A stretch of DNA of 64,000 bases from Lutraria lutraria (taxonomy: Eukaryota > Mollusca > Bivalvia > Venerida > Mactridae). The stretch spans positions 11,976,001 to 12,040,000 of the forward strand of contig OZ026845.1 in assembly GCA_964023205.1 (NCBI GenBank), in the 5' to 3' direction. The notes beneath the pieces are model-generated. The model did no database searches and was not told the origin of the DNA. It worked only from the letters and a program-made list of their open reading frames with translations. Position 1 is the first letter of the stretch; each line of letters starts with the position of its first letter. Position numbers and translations under genes: made by a program. This document shows positions 41,159-54,835 of the stretch, piece after piece.

Positions 41159-41260
41159 CTTTAAACACAAGTCTGACCCATTGATGTTTCGGGACGACAA
41201 AGGGTGTTAAAGCAGCAGTTTGGTCACCATTCTCATGTTGTACCTGAATATGTACACGTC
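41159..41260 (-). CDS. Candidate upstream exon a of the SEL1L3-like gene
   Basis: 102-nt open stretch between a TTATCTTACAG acceptor and a GTAAAC donor on the minus strand, reading RVHIQVQHENGDQTAAL then VVPKHQWVRLVFK. The alternating strands and the QW motif suit a LamG/concanavalin-like domain. Phase 1 on both sides. Plausible as an exon of the same gene but not proven. Confidence 0.45.
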
Positions 41261-43068
41261 CTGTAAGATAAATTCAATTAGTTAAACCCTCATTAAACAA
41301 ATCTATTCGGATTAACAGTCTAAGTTTATAAAATTATTTCCATTTGTTTGGCTTCAATTTTAGTTAAATTGTCTTTGAGCGACATAATTATAAACTGGTC
41401 GAACATGGGGTAAGTGTTCACAAATAACTACCTTAGATGATTTGTTGGCTATTTTAGCATGCATATCTTGTGACAGTCTTATTTCGTATGATATGCGATT
41501 GCAGGATCTCGTCCTAAACGCGTTTTTCGGGTACAACTTTAGTTTTTGAGAGCTGGTGCATCTAAGTCATTACAGACTACCATGGAAACCTATACATTTT
41601 TGGAAAGGGAATTAAATTTGCTATTGATCTAAACATAGTTTAGTTTCCTCGGACAAAGTATTACGATAAAATCGGGCTTTGTTTGAGAGGTGTCAAAATG
41701 AGAATGTGGTTTTGGCGAGCGGAGTTCCACCCCTTTTATTATGTATATATAAGTAAACATGAATTTCGTCATAAATTCACCAAATTATTATCACAGGTTC
41801 ACTACGTCCCCCTGTGATCGCTACATGTATATGATCATTTGAATCTTATATTTTAATAAATTGCGTAACATAAGCGCAGCGCCCTAAATTGTTATTTACA
41901 AATAATTCACATCTTATATGGAATACAGGTATGCTCGAGAGCCGTGGCACGAATTCATTCTTGGTTGTGTCGTTTGATAGTCTGATATTCGTACATGTTT
42001 CGACGTGCAAGATTCTCGTGGAAAATTAGATTTACTTGAAGACGACTTTTTTTCTTATGCCATCGCACATTGACTAGTTAATAAATTCCACCAGATAATG
42101 TTTATGTCATAATAGTTTCATTTATTTTGTCCTGTTATGTACATTGCAAACTGATGTGCAAACATGTTCAAGTTCTTTAGAAATGCATCTTCATATACTT
42201 TCAAATACATGATTGTGATATGTATAAAATTAAGATATACCGAGCTATACCTCATTCGTGTAGATTATTTAGGACCTGGCCCTGGTTCGTGTAGAATATT
42301 GAACATTTGCTGCTATGTCCTAAAGAAATTTGAACATTGGTCGATGGTCCCTGTAGAAACTTGAACACCCGACCCTTAGTACATGTAGCATGTCATGCAT
42401 TAGAACCTAGTTCTTGTAGAATCTTGAACATTTTGATCCTAGGTCCTAAAGAATATTGTACATTTGACCCTGGGTCCTATCAGAATATGTCATTCAAATT
42501 TGAATTAGTTTTGTTTAGTATGTCTGGTTTGAGCTTTACATAATTTTATGTATTGAACATAATTTATATTATGAATTGAATGTATTACTACTACTACTAA
42601 TAATAATAATAATGATACATAAATTATGTTTCTCCATAGAAAATACAATGAGCAGTTCATAATTATCATCTTTTCTATATTTCATATAAATTTGTTCGTA
42701 CTAATATACTGATATATATATATATGTTTGTCAGTAGTTTGATTTTGTTAATAGCTTCATACCATTGTTTGTACATTTTATTCCTCATAATTTTAATGTA
42801 CACGTGAAGTGAGAGAACGAAATGATGTTTTACCTTGATTTGGTAGAATCCTGAACATTAGACGTTGGTTCTTGTAGAAACATGAACACGTGACCCTTGT
42901 ACCTGTAGAATGCCATGTATTAGTTTCAAGTTGATGTACATGTAGTTTGAATGTTGATTAGCATTGCTCAAATTTGAAGTAATTACACGTGGTAACCTGT
43001 AAGTTCAATACAGATTTTGCGTCAAACTAAATTCCCAATTTTGAACATGTTTACAGTTACCCATGAAA
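41261..43068. other. Non-coding DNA with a degenerate tandem repeat
   Basis: No exon recognised. At about 42235-42500 and again at 42840-42920 there are degenerate units of about 35 bp around GTAGAATNTTGAACATTTGACCC. A short (TA)n run lies near 42715. Confidence 0.5.
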
Positions 43069-43147
43069 GTCAGATCGGGATTCGAACACGAATCTCTCCA
43101 TAGCCAAATACTGGCCTGGGTTGCTCTATCCAATTAAGCTATCTGAC
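43069..43147 (-). tRNA. tRNA-like sequence, probably a pseudogene or SINE head
   Basis: On the minus strand the ends pair perfectly over 7 bp (GTCAGAT / ATCTGAC). An A-box-like TAGCTTAATTGG and a B box GTTCGAATC lie at the right places. The T stem has four of five pairs and the anticodon arm is imperfect, so the isoacceptor cannot be read safely. A working tRNA is unlikely but not excluded. Confidence 0.45.
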
Positions 43148-43488
43148 CGTAAACTGCAATTCTATTGATAAGTTAAATTTGGTTACAAGCGAGGAAATTA
43201 ATAATTATAAAGTATTTGTTTTGAAGTCAACAATGATTACAACAAAATCTATCTAGATAAGCTGTGTTATATGCATAAATAGTTCAAATAAAAAGTTATT
43301 AATGGTACCACGTTTTACCGGAATACCCCTGCACAAAATATGAAACAATGATCCTTTTTGATGTTCAAATCCAGAAATAAGGAAAGTACGACATGCAACT
43401 AGTCTTCACATTGAAGGATATTAATATACTTTCAATATATATTGGATATGGAATTAGAAAAGAAGATGTCTACATTGCGATGATATAG

Positions 43489-43575
43489 CAGCTGCTAGAG
43501 CTAGCAGCTACTGGTGGTTTTCGTATGCAAATTAGTTTGCCTGCGACTTGTAGCAGCTAGCTGCTATCCTTTCCT
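43489..43575. repeat. Imperfect palindromic AGCAGCTA cluster
   Basis: ATAGCAGCTGCTAGAGCTAGCAGCTAC and, 35 bp later, GTAGCAGCTAGCTGCTAT. Each half is itself near-palindromic and the halves are inverted relative to each other. Could be a short inverted-repeat element; no function assigned. Confidence 0.55.
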
Positions 43576-43980
43576 GCTTCACTAACGTGATCTTTTTGTT
43601 TTACTTTGTGAGTACGCGGTCAATAATTGTGAAATAGAAGCGCTTTTGTGCATTTATATTACCAGTAGGCCTACTTAAGAATGTAAGTCACATACATTGA
43701 ATTTATATATTTACGTTTTAATTATACACGAGTTAATGACCATCATGAAAAAAAATACTATGTGTAACAATGACCGTAAGCTATGAATTCAATATAATGA
43801 CATGTAACATAATATATCCAAACGAAATCAAGTACATGTACTCGTACATGTCCATTAAATAATCACAAAAGAACCGCAGAAAAATAGGCCTCTCACCAAT
43901 AACTTTAGTAGAAATTAGTCAATGTGTTATAATTATATAATTATATTATTTACTTATACTATGTATTAGTTATTGCACCA

Positions 43981-44233
43981 CCCCGCCTCCGTGGTCAAGT
44001 GGTTAAGGTCGCTGACTTCAAATCACTGTAACCTCTCACTGATAGCGGGTCGTGGGCTCGAGCACCGTTACCGACCACGTCTCTTTAGCAGGTAGAGAAA
44101 GTAGGCAGTTGTTTACAGAGGATAGGTGGCTGATACTTGTTCTTCACAGGAACGATGGTTAAGTGAACTGTCCGCCTCATATGACTCTGACTGTTGAAAA
44201 GGGGTGTAAAATTCGATATGAACAAACAAACAA
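43981..44233 (+). mobile_element. tRNA-derived SINE
   Basis: A tRNA-like head with an A box (GTGGTCAAGTGGTTAAGG) and a B-box-like GGGCTCGAGC, a body of about 150 bp, and a 3' end CTGTTGAAAAGGGGTGTAAAATTC followed by a short AACAAACAAAC tail. Head, body and tail layout is that of molluscan tRNA-derived SINEs as I know them; family not named. Confidence 0.75.
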
Positions 44234-45770
44234 TTGTTATTGCCTTTAAAGTATTGTATCATCATAACATCCCAAATACAAACATCATGTATTCTTCTGT
44301 TAACTAAACCATGCCTTATGTCATCATAGTTTGTATGCATATATTTATTGTAAAACATGTATGGTTTAATGCAATAAGTATTTGAAGTTGAAATACCATA
44401 TCATACGAAATCAATGCACATGAGTCGCGAACTATTTTTTTATTTAAAGATGCCAATTTGTTGTTCGGGAGATGGAAATAACCTGAACACGATGAAATCT
44501 CATTTGTATATGTATACAAACGCAGATAAAAATACTTTCTTCATTTTCCCTCTTATAGCGACATATCGTCTTAAGCGAGTATCATCTGTAAATCTGTAAA
44601 GGGCGACAGTCCTGTCCAGCACTTTTGCCAATTATTCGATTTGCTTCCCTTCTTTCGGACATCGTTTTATATGTATCATGTTTGGCATGTATGGATGATT
44701 CGATTATGTATTAAATACATAACAAAAGAAAGAATGTGCGATAATCAGAGTAATAAAAGATGTTTGCTTTAACGAATAAAAGGAATAAGTGAAACACGTT
44801 TTTATCCTGAGTTCACGAAATGTGTTGATAGAAAATAAATTTATACATGTCTTCTCTTTTGATGTGTTACATTCAAACTGCTTTCTATGACGTCAAACAT
44901 ACCTTGTTTTCATTCATCTTAATTATCTGTGTAACTAAAAAAGGGGCGAAAGTGAACACGCTATATACATGTCGGTATGTGCGATATTTTGTCAAGGCAC
45001 AAAAATGTGTAAATTACATTTTGGTCCGTTACTGGGACTCGGTTTTTTATGTCATTTCAATATCTTACATTAATGAAAAGAAAAACAGAACACATTCCAA
45101 ATAGAACTTTGTGAAACAACTATATCTACAGATATCTGTATATATCTGTTATAATATATGAATACTCAAACCGAAATAAAATCAGTTGTTTCCAATATTT
45201 CCAAAATATTTTAAAGAGCCATACAAACTAAATGTGGCCATATTCACCTTAATCTTCATATCATGAGTTTGAGAAATATATGAGTTTTGTTGACTTGAAT
45301 AGCTTTTTAAAGGGGTAACCTATGTTGGTACTTATCCAAAAGCGATAGTTTAGATATGATGTCGGTGATGTATGTATATACAATGTATATATATATATAT
45401 AATGTCGGCGATACATATAATGTTGGTGATATATGTATATGAACTTATATACTGTCGGTGATAGCTATTAATTGCATTTTGACATTAATTGTTGACTGGT
45501 ATATTAAGTAATTAAACGATGACAAGCCTTTGACATCTTATTAATAAAATACATTTAGAATCGGAAATACTATCAAACATGTGAAGAAAGACCATTCTAG
45601 AGAAAGACATACTGTGGTCTTTATTGATAGATGGACTTTATACAGGGGTAATTTTGGTCTAAATGATCAATGATGTTCTTAAGAATGGCATATTTAAAGA
45701 TGACTTCTATTTGGAGATGGTTGCAAACACGGGTTAACTGACAGTCATTCTTTTCACGGAGAGTCAAACG
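44234..45770. other. No gene recognised
   Basis: AT-rich DNA. Short repeats of ATGTCGGTGATATATGTATAT at about 45355-45465. An open frame at 44847-45104 has no domain and no codon bias I can see. Confidence 0.45.
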
Positions 45771-47300
45771 TCAACCACCAGTCAGTATCATTGAAGGACT
45801 TTGTCTACATCATATAACATCACATTGACAGTCAATATCAGATAATATCAGATATACAGTCAACATCAGATAACATCACTTACAGACAACATCCAGTAAC
45901 ATCAACACTACAGTCAACACAAGATAACACCAACTTCAGTCTGCATTAGATAACATCGTATACAATCAACCCGAGATGATAACATCTGCAGTCTACACCA
46001 GATAAAATCAGCTACAGTTAACATCAGATAACCTCGTTTACAGTCTACACCAGATAACATCAACATCAGTCTGCATCAGATAACATTAAATATAGTCAAC
46101 ATCAAATAAAATCAACTACAGTCAACATCAGATAGCATCAAATACAGTCAACATCAGATAATATCACCTACAAACAACATCAGATAACATCAAATACAGT
46201 CAACACAAAATAACATCAACTTCAGTCTGCATCAGATAACATCGTATACAGTCGACCCCAGATAACAAAAACAGTCAGCATAAGATAACAACACATACAA
46301 TCCGTTAACATCAATTTCAGTCAATAACAGGTAATATCAACAACAGTCAACATCAGGTAACATCTCCTGTATAGTCAACATTAGATGATATCAACTATAC
46401 ACTCAGTGTAAGATAACATTAACATCATATACAGTCTACACCAGATAAAATCATCTTCAGTCTACCACAGACAACATTAACTACATTCAACAACGGATAA
46501 CATCAACAACAGACAACATTAAATAACATTAACTACAGTCAACGACTGATAACATCAACAACAGACAACATCAGATAACATTAACTACAGTCAAACTCAC
46601 ATCACATACAGAATAAAATCAGATAGCATCATCTGCAGTCAACATCATTATAACATCAAATGCAGTCAACATCAGATAACATTTACTACAGATGACATAA
46701 GATAAAATCATCTACAGTCAACATCAGATTACATTAACTGCAGACGACATAAGATAACATCATCTGCAGTCAACATAAGATAACATTATCTACAGACAAC
46801 GTCAGATAACATTAACTACAGACGACATAAGATAACATTATCTACAGACAACATCAGATAACATTAACTATAGTCAACATCAGATGACATCAACTATAGT
46901 CAACATCAGATAACATCATCTATAGTCAACATCATATAACACCAAGTACTGTCAACATCAGTTAACATCATCTACGGACAACAACAGATAACATCAAGTA
47001 CAGTCAACATCAGATTACATTAACTACAGATAACATCATATACAGTCAACATCAGATAACATCAACTGCAGTCAATATCAGATAACATCACTACAGTCAA
47101 CATCAATTAACATCATCTACGGACAACAACAGATAGCATCAAGTACAGTCAACATCAGATAAAAACATCTACAGACAACATCATCTACAAACAACAACAT
47201 ATTTCATCAACTGCAGTCAACATCAGATAACATCAACTACAGTCAACCTCAGATAACATCATATACAGTCAACATTTGATAAAACACCTGCAGTGTACAT
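45771..47300. repeat. Degenerate minisatellite (CAGTCAACATCAGATAACAT units)
   Basis: About 1.5 kb of irregular copies of a unit of about 22-25 bp built from ACAGTCAACATCAGATAACATCA, with variants TCTGC, GACAAC and CATCTAC. Copies are too diverged for recent expansion. Confidence 0.9.
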
Positions 47301-47689
47301 CGGTAACTAAGTATTATACATGTATATAACGTATATATTATCATATATGTTGTTTTACGCTCCATTAGACAGCTTTCGTAATTTCAGAACCACTACAGAG
47401 AAGGGGAGTTAAGATACTAGAGAACCGGGTTTATGTATCCCTGCCCTTAATTCGAATCGTTTTCTTAGTTCTTTATCGTGCCCAGTCAAAACCAATACAC
47501 GTGTCATCCGTTTCCTATGATTTCTTAACAAAATACTTGGCTTGGCTCGGTAGTTGGTATGGGGACCCTGAAAAAGCGTACCTGAGTTATTCATTGGAAG
47601 ACAGAGTAGAGATGCCAAAAAGTCAAAAATTTGTTATGTGTCCATATTGTGCACAAGTTACGTAAGCTGGACCATCCGAGTTGAACACA

Positions 47690-48115
47690 TCCTTAAGAAA
47701 TGTAATGATCTGCTGTATCTACTTTTGAGAATAAAGCAGTATCTTAGCTTTATTCTTCAATGCTTCTGTCTTGACACATCTTAATTATTGCTGCACCATC
47801 TGGGACAATTGCGGTGATGAATTATTAAATAGGTTACATACATTTCATAAGAGAAGCAGCTAGAATCATTCTAGACAAGCCCTATGATGCACTAACTCAA
47901 ACATTATTCAATGATTTGAAACGAATGAAAATACAAGACTGTATCTTTTATAAAAAAGCAATTTTTGTCTATAAATTGACATATTTCCTGAGTTACATGT
48001 CTAACATGTTTATTGAAACAAATAATGCACACTTAAGATCTCATTTAAACAATACTCTCTACATTCTAAAGCTAGACTTGAATTCTGCAGAAAATAAAAA
48101 ACTTTTCAATTGAAT
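47690..48115 (+). mobile_element. Degraded non-LTR retrotransposon, 3' end of the RT ORF
   Basis: Plus-strand frames with stops and shifts that read RAARIILDKPYDALTQTLF, then KRMKIQDCIFYKKAIFVYK and later HLRSHLNNTLY. This is the conserved C-terminal tail after the reverse transcriptase in CR1/L2/Jockey-type ORF2 proteins. Truncated and dead. Confidence 0.75.
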
Positions 48116-48599
48116 TTGAAACTTTTCAACAATATACTCGTATACATACAAAATGTATATATATATATATTAGAAATCTTCAAATGGGAACAAACCAGGG
48201 GTTGTTATTGCAACTTTCAATTCATCTGAAGATAAACGCAAAGTGATGATAAATAAGAAGTATCTAGGGTCATCTCTCCAGTAGATAATCTATAGAGGTG
48301 CCTATTAATCACGATCAAACTCATGCTGACATACTGATATCCAATAACTTCCGTGCCATTCTTGGCTCACTGAAATACCATGGATTTGCTTTGATAGGCT
48401 CCCGGGTTGTTCGCACGAATGAAGAGACACCACGAAACAATGGGAATAAACGTGTAATAGAACCATCGTAACAATCGTCACGACAGTGGGAACAGTGGTG
48501 ATCATAGACAAGGTGTTGGACATGACGAGAACGTCAGGCGCGGAAACGTCGGAGGTAGTACTGGTCGTTACAGCGGCGGCTCCGACGTAATTAGTATAA

Positions 48600-49120
48600 A
48601 GTCGGGTTTTGGAACGTGCGTGGTTTTAATATGAACTGTGACTCTAATAATTTTATTTTACGTGAGTTGTGCATTATAAATAAAGAATTTGACATTTTAG
48701 CCTTAGCTGGAACACATTTGACTAAGAACAATGTTATAAACATTGCGAGTTACCGATGGTTTGGTCATAACCGAAAACTTATTCATCGTAACGCCAGAAC
48801 TGGTTCGGGAGAAGAAGGAATTTTGATACGCAATTTCTTTGTGCAACAATTTTGATATTTCTATTTCAAGTAAAACAAAAGTCTAGTGAAGGTATTCTGT
48901 GGCTTAAAATGGTCCATAAGTATGATGATGACACTTTATTACCATGTGTGTGTCATTTGCTTCCTGAAAACACGTCGAGGCAGTTTGATGTTTATTGTTT
49001 TTATGAAAGTCTTTTAGCTGATATATATGATTTTCAAAATGAAGGTTTGATCTATGTATGTAGAGATTTCAATGTGTTTTTTGAGTCGCTGAAACTTGCA
49101 CATAAAATTACTTCATTCGC
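48600..49120 (+). mobile_element. Degraded non-LTR retrotransposon, endonuclease part
   Basis: Frames reading FNMNCDSNNFILRELC, EFDILALAGTHLTKN, YRWFGHNRK and GSGEEGILIR match the N-terminal AP-endonuclease of non-LTR ORF2 (the ETHL-like, GSGG-like and CGDFN-like motifs, the last seen as CRDFN at about 49060). A frameshift lies near 48850 and key residues have decayed. It could be the 5' part of a neighbouring copy of the element whose 3' end lies at 47690-48115. Confidence 0.72.
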
Positions 49121-49129
49121 ACGCGTATG

Positions 49130-50735
49130 CATGTTGAACAACACAACTGTACTTTTTATAATTAATGCTGGCCAGATCAAATTATTATCGTTTGAGCGAT
49201 AAGATTTCACAGTAAGAATCGGAGAAAAGCAGTTGAATAAATACGAAAACTCCAATTGCATTTTGATACCTATTAGCTTTTTATGTTTTATGGCTAATAA
49301 ACGCACATACGATCTGTTAAAAATGACAAAAAGGTTTCTTTTCAAGAGAAAAATATGTTCACGGTCTAAGTTTTAAAATAACCACATTGTAAACAAGTTA
49401 TAACATCAGCGATACGCACATATGCATGAGCGTAACTCTTATTTGGAAAGTGAACAACATTAAAATGCAATCTAAGTAGAAATAAATTAATAGTATATCT
49501 AATAATCGTTAATCACGGTGTTTAAAATAAAATGCATGATTCAAATAAAGAATATTTGACAGTGCTTCTGATCCCTGCAAATACAAAATGTACAACTGAA
49601 ACTCCACCATTTTAGTTCTAATTCAAACTAGAAATGTGTCCGGAGGACACGAATGCCTCCCCGAGTAGGGGCCGTATATACTGTGAAAATGTTTGGATTT
49701 AAATGAAATCGAAATTTAACAGTATTCTATCATTATATTCCTTGATGAAAAATATGACACCAATCCTTGAAATATTTCTTGAATTATCGCTCGGAAACCA
49801 AAATTTGAACGTACGGACACACAGACGCACGGACGGAGAGGGGAAACACTTTATGCTCTGCTGCCATTTCGATTAGCGGGACATAACATTCCAGAACCAA
49901 GCAACAGGGGGTAACATTCTTCCTTGTATGCATATAATCCATTTATAGCGAGCTACGCTCCTGATCATAAAACGGACTTTCCTTTCCATTATTTTCGAAT
50001 ATCTAGTACATCGTCTTAAAATAAAAGGTTAGACCCGTTCGATTGGTCAAACTGTTCGATTACTAATAGTCGTCTTATCATTTTAGAAGATCTTCTTTCT
50101 ATTCCGCCCGATGGTTAGAAGAGGTGGAAGTGATATTAGTCACATGACCAAACAGCATTGTTTACAATAGTTTAAAGCATATTGGTTTGATGGTTAGTTC
50201 TAGTTATACCTAATATTTAGAATGCGAACATTTCGGCTGTGATTGCGTTCGATTGTGTTTCCCTTCTAAGCTCTTCTAGCCGGCGTATTCTGTTCTTACG
50301 ATAGTCCAATCGAACCGGCCTATTGTCTCGTAGGGATAAAGGCAGAAACCACATTTTCTTGTCTTTAAGACAGCACATGTGATATCGTAAAGTTAAGACG
50401 GATTCGTTCCTACACTTAAGAATTCGTAGCTAAAATATTTTGATGAAACGTAATTTAACGCTTAGAAGGAAAATAAGATACTTCTTACTTGGCGTAAGAT
50501 ATTTAATGAAACTGGCCCTTATATATAGTCATTTTGCCAATATACGAGGTGGATATTTTCATGTCAACATGATAATGTAGAGTGAATTTTCATAACATTA
50601 CGCCATCAGATCGATGTATAGACTCGTCTTACCATTATATGATGTCAAAATATCAATGTATTCAGCAGATATGTAACGAAGTATGGGGAAGCTATCATAT
50701 GAAGTAGTTAGAACGTTATATAAAGTAATTTAAGT
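49130..50735. other. No gene recognised
   Basis: Includes a short palindromic stretch GTGTCCGGAGGACAC at about 49638-49652 followed by ATGCCTCCCC, which looks like the edge of a dispersed repeat. Otherwise nothing supported. Confidence 0.45.
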
Positions 50736-50746
50736 CTTATTTGAGT

Positions 50747-51090
50747 CAATTTGTTATTATATGTAGTCCCAATTTGTTATCATATGTAGTCCCAATTTGT
50801 TATTATATGTAGTCCCAATTTGTTATTATATGTAGTCCCAATTTGTTATTATATGTAGTCCCAATTTGTTATTATATGTAGTCCCAATTTGTTATTATAT
50901 GTAGTCCCAATTTGTTATTATATGTAGTCCCAATTTGTTATTATATGTAGTCCCAATTTGTTATTAAATGTAGTCCCAATTTGTTATCATATGTAGTCCC
51001 AATTTGTTATCATATGTAGTCCCAATTTGTTATTATATGTAGTCCCAATTTGTTATTAAATGTAGTCCCAATTTGTTATTATATGTAGTC
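50747..51090. repeat. 23-bp minisatellite, about 15 copies
   Basis: Head-to-tail CCAATTTGTTATTATATGTAGTC units, nearly identical, with single-base variants (ATCAT, TTAAA). Low divergence suggests recent expansion. Confidence 0.95.
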
Positions 51091-52000
51091 ACAAAGTCTT
51101 GATATGAACAAGTTTCCGACTTCATTAAAGATTGGTTGGTTTGGTATCAGTACATTATCACTCAATATATTGAGAGATCGACATAGTATAAGGTCACATC
51201 GGCATGATATAATGTCTTGTAGATTCCATGTAAGTATAGTTTAAAATAATACATTGTAATCGACTTAACAGATGGTCAAATCGACATGTTTGTTTTATAT
51301 CGAGTTATCATACCTTTTCAATAGTCAATAGTCATATGTGACGGACAGAACATCTAAACATCGTTTCTGGGATAACATTGGCATGATATATATTGTTCTG
51401 TTTTAATCAATATAATGACTTTGTGACTTAATATGTTGATAAATGCACATCGTATAATGATAGATTGACTTAATATTTTAGCAAAGTGGCCAAATATATT
51501 GCGATTTGGACACAACAACGTTCATTTTGTACGTACAAGACAGCCAAGGCTTTCCGTACAATGTGGCTGTTAACTCTTGTGATGCACAAATTCATAATAC
51601 TGACTTTGCACAGAGGACACACGTTAGAAATGACTTAAGGTATTCACATTGTGGGGATGATCTTTACAAAATAACTTTATGTCCATAACACTCGAAAGAT
51701 GGGTATGACAGTATTGATAGATAGAAATACCGTCTGCTGATGATAGGCCAATTAACCGTAATTATGATCCGTACTCAAATATTTATTCTTATGACTATAG
51801 AGCTTCTGATTATCCTCATTTAATTACAGCTAGGACTGCATACCATAGACCATACCATAATGTGTCTTACTATAGTTGTGGTACATTTCCACTGGCGTCT
51901 GAATTAAACCACAGCACCCTGGCAGTATGTTTATCAGAGGTTAACATAAAACCTGATCAGTTTGACTGAATGGAATGATTATACATGTATAATACATTTT
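51091..52000. other. No gene recognised
   Basis: A 60-codon open frame at 51506-51688 and neighbouring Tyr-rich triplets (about 51770-51960) hint at a decayed coding region, but no family is recognisable. Confidence 0.35.
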
Positions 52001-52009
52001 GAGCACGTA

Positions 52010-52420
52010 TTCTAGAGCTAGGATGAAGAAAAGGCTTAGTTAGAAAAAGAGCCTGTTTTTATTGCGATATCAAATTTACTTTGAGGAAAAGACAAGAGGT
52101 ATTTGTGTTTATGAATAAGCTGTAATATTAATAGCCCAATTAGCTCAGTTGGTACAGCATCTGACTTGCAAGCACGAGGTCGCGGGTTAGAATCTCGCTT
52201 CCGGTATATTATTTTCCTCCTCCTATTACATTTAGTGCCATGAGTGAGTGACAAGCCTAGGGTGAAGCAAAGGCTGGGATAGTCTAAAGAGCCTACATGT
52301 GGTTATCGCAATTAATTACTTTGAAAAAAAAGAAAGGAGAAATACGGCAGTATGGTATAGAGTATACTCGCATCGGTCACATTATTTCCCCCCCCCCCCT
52401 CCCATTACATTAGGTTTGCA
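52010..52420 (+). mobile_element. tRNA-Ala-like SINE with a partial second copy
   Basis: Positions 52134-52204 resemble a tRNA (A box TAGCTCAGTTGG, a CTTGCAA loop that would read Ala-TGC, a B box decayed to GGTTAGAATC) with poor anticodon-stem pairing. The flanks before (AAGGCTTAGTTAG...GAGCCTG...TTACTTTGAGG) and after (ATTATTTTCCTCCTCCTATTACATT) recur at about 52260-52420 without the tRNA part, with a C12 run. This is a tandem, partly deleted repeat rather than a working tRNA gene. Confidence 0.55.
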
Positions 52421-52479
52421 TTCTTTGAGAGCTTGCGTGCCACGCCGTCAGGAAATACTAGTGCAGGTGCTGGAAGAGG

Positions 52480-54835
52480 CATGTGCGTTGTAAAGGAGAA
52501 CATAGAAACGAATTTGCTGTCGTTGCGTTGGAAAGGACACTAGAAGTTTCAAAATCAAAATCAGTACTTATAGCTCAGTGATCAGATGTTTCCGCACTTT
52601 CCAGTTCGCTCATTCCGTATTTTCTAAACCACTTGTCGAATGATGCATTTTGATATTTGGTGTTATTTGTAAGTGAAGAAATGATTGCTTATTTCACGCG
52701 TTACAATAGTATAACGTGAAATATTTGCCTTCCGCGTAACATATACAATACTGTGATAAAGATTTTGGTTGGTTTCGCGCGCGTTTTTTCTCGTGCATGA
52801 AAAATAGTATTTGTAATCAGACAAGCAACTTTCACACAGGTAACCTTTATCACAATGTAACTCGGGACAGGATTGTCAGTTTGAAATGAGATACATGTAT
52901 AACATGTTTGCATGCAAGTTTTTTTAACATTGACAGGTTGCACTCCACGAAGCAAACTCGCATTTTGATATTTGTTGTTATATAATTATGTAAGTGTCGA
53001 AAAGATTCGCTCGAGCACCTGCGGGCGTCCTTGTCCATTGAAGGTTAAACCCATCACGAATCGTTAATCCTGGACACCGGTGAATTAACATCCGTTATGC
53101 TGGGCGTGGCAAGAAACAAACAAAGACATTCCGAAATTAAGTCAAGTATGAGATGTTTTATACTTTAAGGTACTTTGTTTGATAATTTGTCATGTCCTTT
53201 CAATATTGTAATCTTTTTCGGTTAAAAATTGAGTGGTTGTTCTGTGATGAAAACCACCATATCATTACAAGCATTCAGTACCTGGTGTGTCTGGGGAGTG
53301 GGGGAAAAGTGTGTCGATAAGTATTTCCTTATAAAGGCGGTTCCTTATAAAGGCGGAGATTTTGAGCAATTTGTGTCCGTTTTATTACTAGTTTAGATAT
53401 ATGTGATTTTATCGGTATTGTTAGCTCAAGCATGATACTTTGGAGATTAATTTTCTTTAACTGGCCTAATAATACATATACTATACCAAGTAAGCGTATA
53501 TTGAAAAATGTATACATGTATATTACGATATGTAGTATCATTATTTCTAGTTGAAGATTGGTTCATATATTTGCTGTTATTTTGCATGAACTTACAAGGT
53601 AATGGCAAGGAAAGCTACTGAATTGTGGAATGTTTTTCATATCTGTGAAGTGTTTATAGTTAATATGCCATGTGACAGGTAAGGCAGTATTGTGTCACAA
53701 TTTACTTTTATTTTTCTACAGCTATGATTTAATCATTATTACAGAATGTCGATTTTGATTCTACACAAATATATTTAAACTAAAGGGTAATTTTCACTTT
53801 ACACATGTTTATTCAAGCAATTAGTTAGTAACATTGTTTAAATTATCTAGTCATTTGAGTGTCCAAGGTATTTTTACTCACTTGTGGTACTTAAAAGTCA
53901 CATTGTTCAAAACCATCAAATTATGTGTTTTACTGAACATGTTTTATTAAGTGTATACCCATGAGTCATTCAAAAAGAGTGTATCATGAAGCTACCACAT
54001 GCAGTACTGGGTGTCATTTCATTGTCATTTACAAGGTAAGTTTTACCCTTGTCAGAACTTTGCAACCTCTTTTAAAATTTAAGGGATAGTTTTATTTTGG
54101 CCGGGGTTCAAATTTATGGAATAAATTATTATATGTATTCTTCTAAATTCATGGCATTTATGTAGAATTAAACTAGATTTTAGGTTAGGTTAGAATTGTT
54201 GATTATTCATTTTAATTATTATTTACCTTGATTATTAATATTCATACAACTTGTATCAGTTCTAAATATTGTGACAACTTTTACATAATTTGTTTTTCAG
54301 GAAGTTTTGGGAGCCTTGGAGTCTACAGTCATGTACATGGATATTGATAATATCTTTATAAATATTGGGTATTTGTTGAATTTATTAGATGAAGTAATTA
54401 ATTACCAATACAAATACATTACAACACTACACTGTTTGTATTAAATAAATGTATATGCAATATACATGACCAAACTGGTAGCATCAATTATTTGATTAGC
54501 CAACTATGTAAGGCTATTAAGTAAATAGTGAATATAAATATTAAACATTATATTAGATTTGTTCAGCTTCAAATATTGTAATGTATTTCACAAGTTAATA
54601 TCTGTGTTTAACATTTATGTTTGATGTATCTTACAGTCTGGATAAAAGCACACTCAATAGAAATATCAGGAGATTTGTCATTTCCATTGTGATCATTATT
54701 TGTTCACCTTGATGAAAGACAGGTAACCTTTTTAAAATATATATATATGGTTTTGTTTTATTTGGGTCTCTAAAATTGATGAACTCATAACTATTTGGAT
54801 ATTTGAAATTGTACTTGGTTTGATGTTATGACAGT
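52480..54835. other. No gene recognised
   Basis: AT-rich DNA with a short direct repeat TTCCTTATAAAGGCGG at about 53325-53356. No exon or RNA gene supported. Confidence 0.45.

Noticed and set aside
52134..52204. Functional tRNA-Ala(TGC)
   Set aside because: The anticodon stem does not pair and the B box is altered; better explained as a SINE head.
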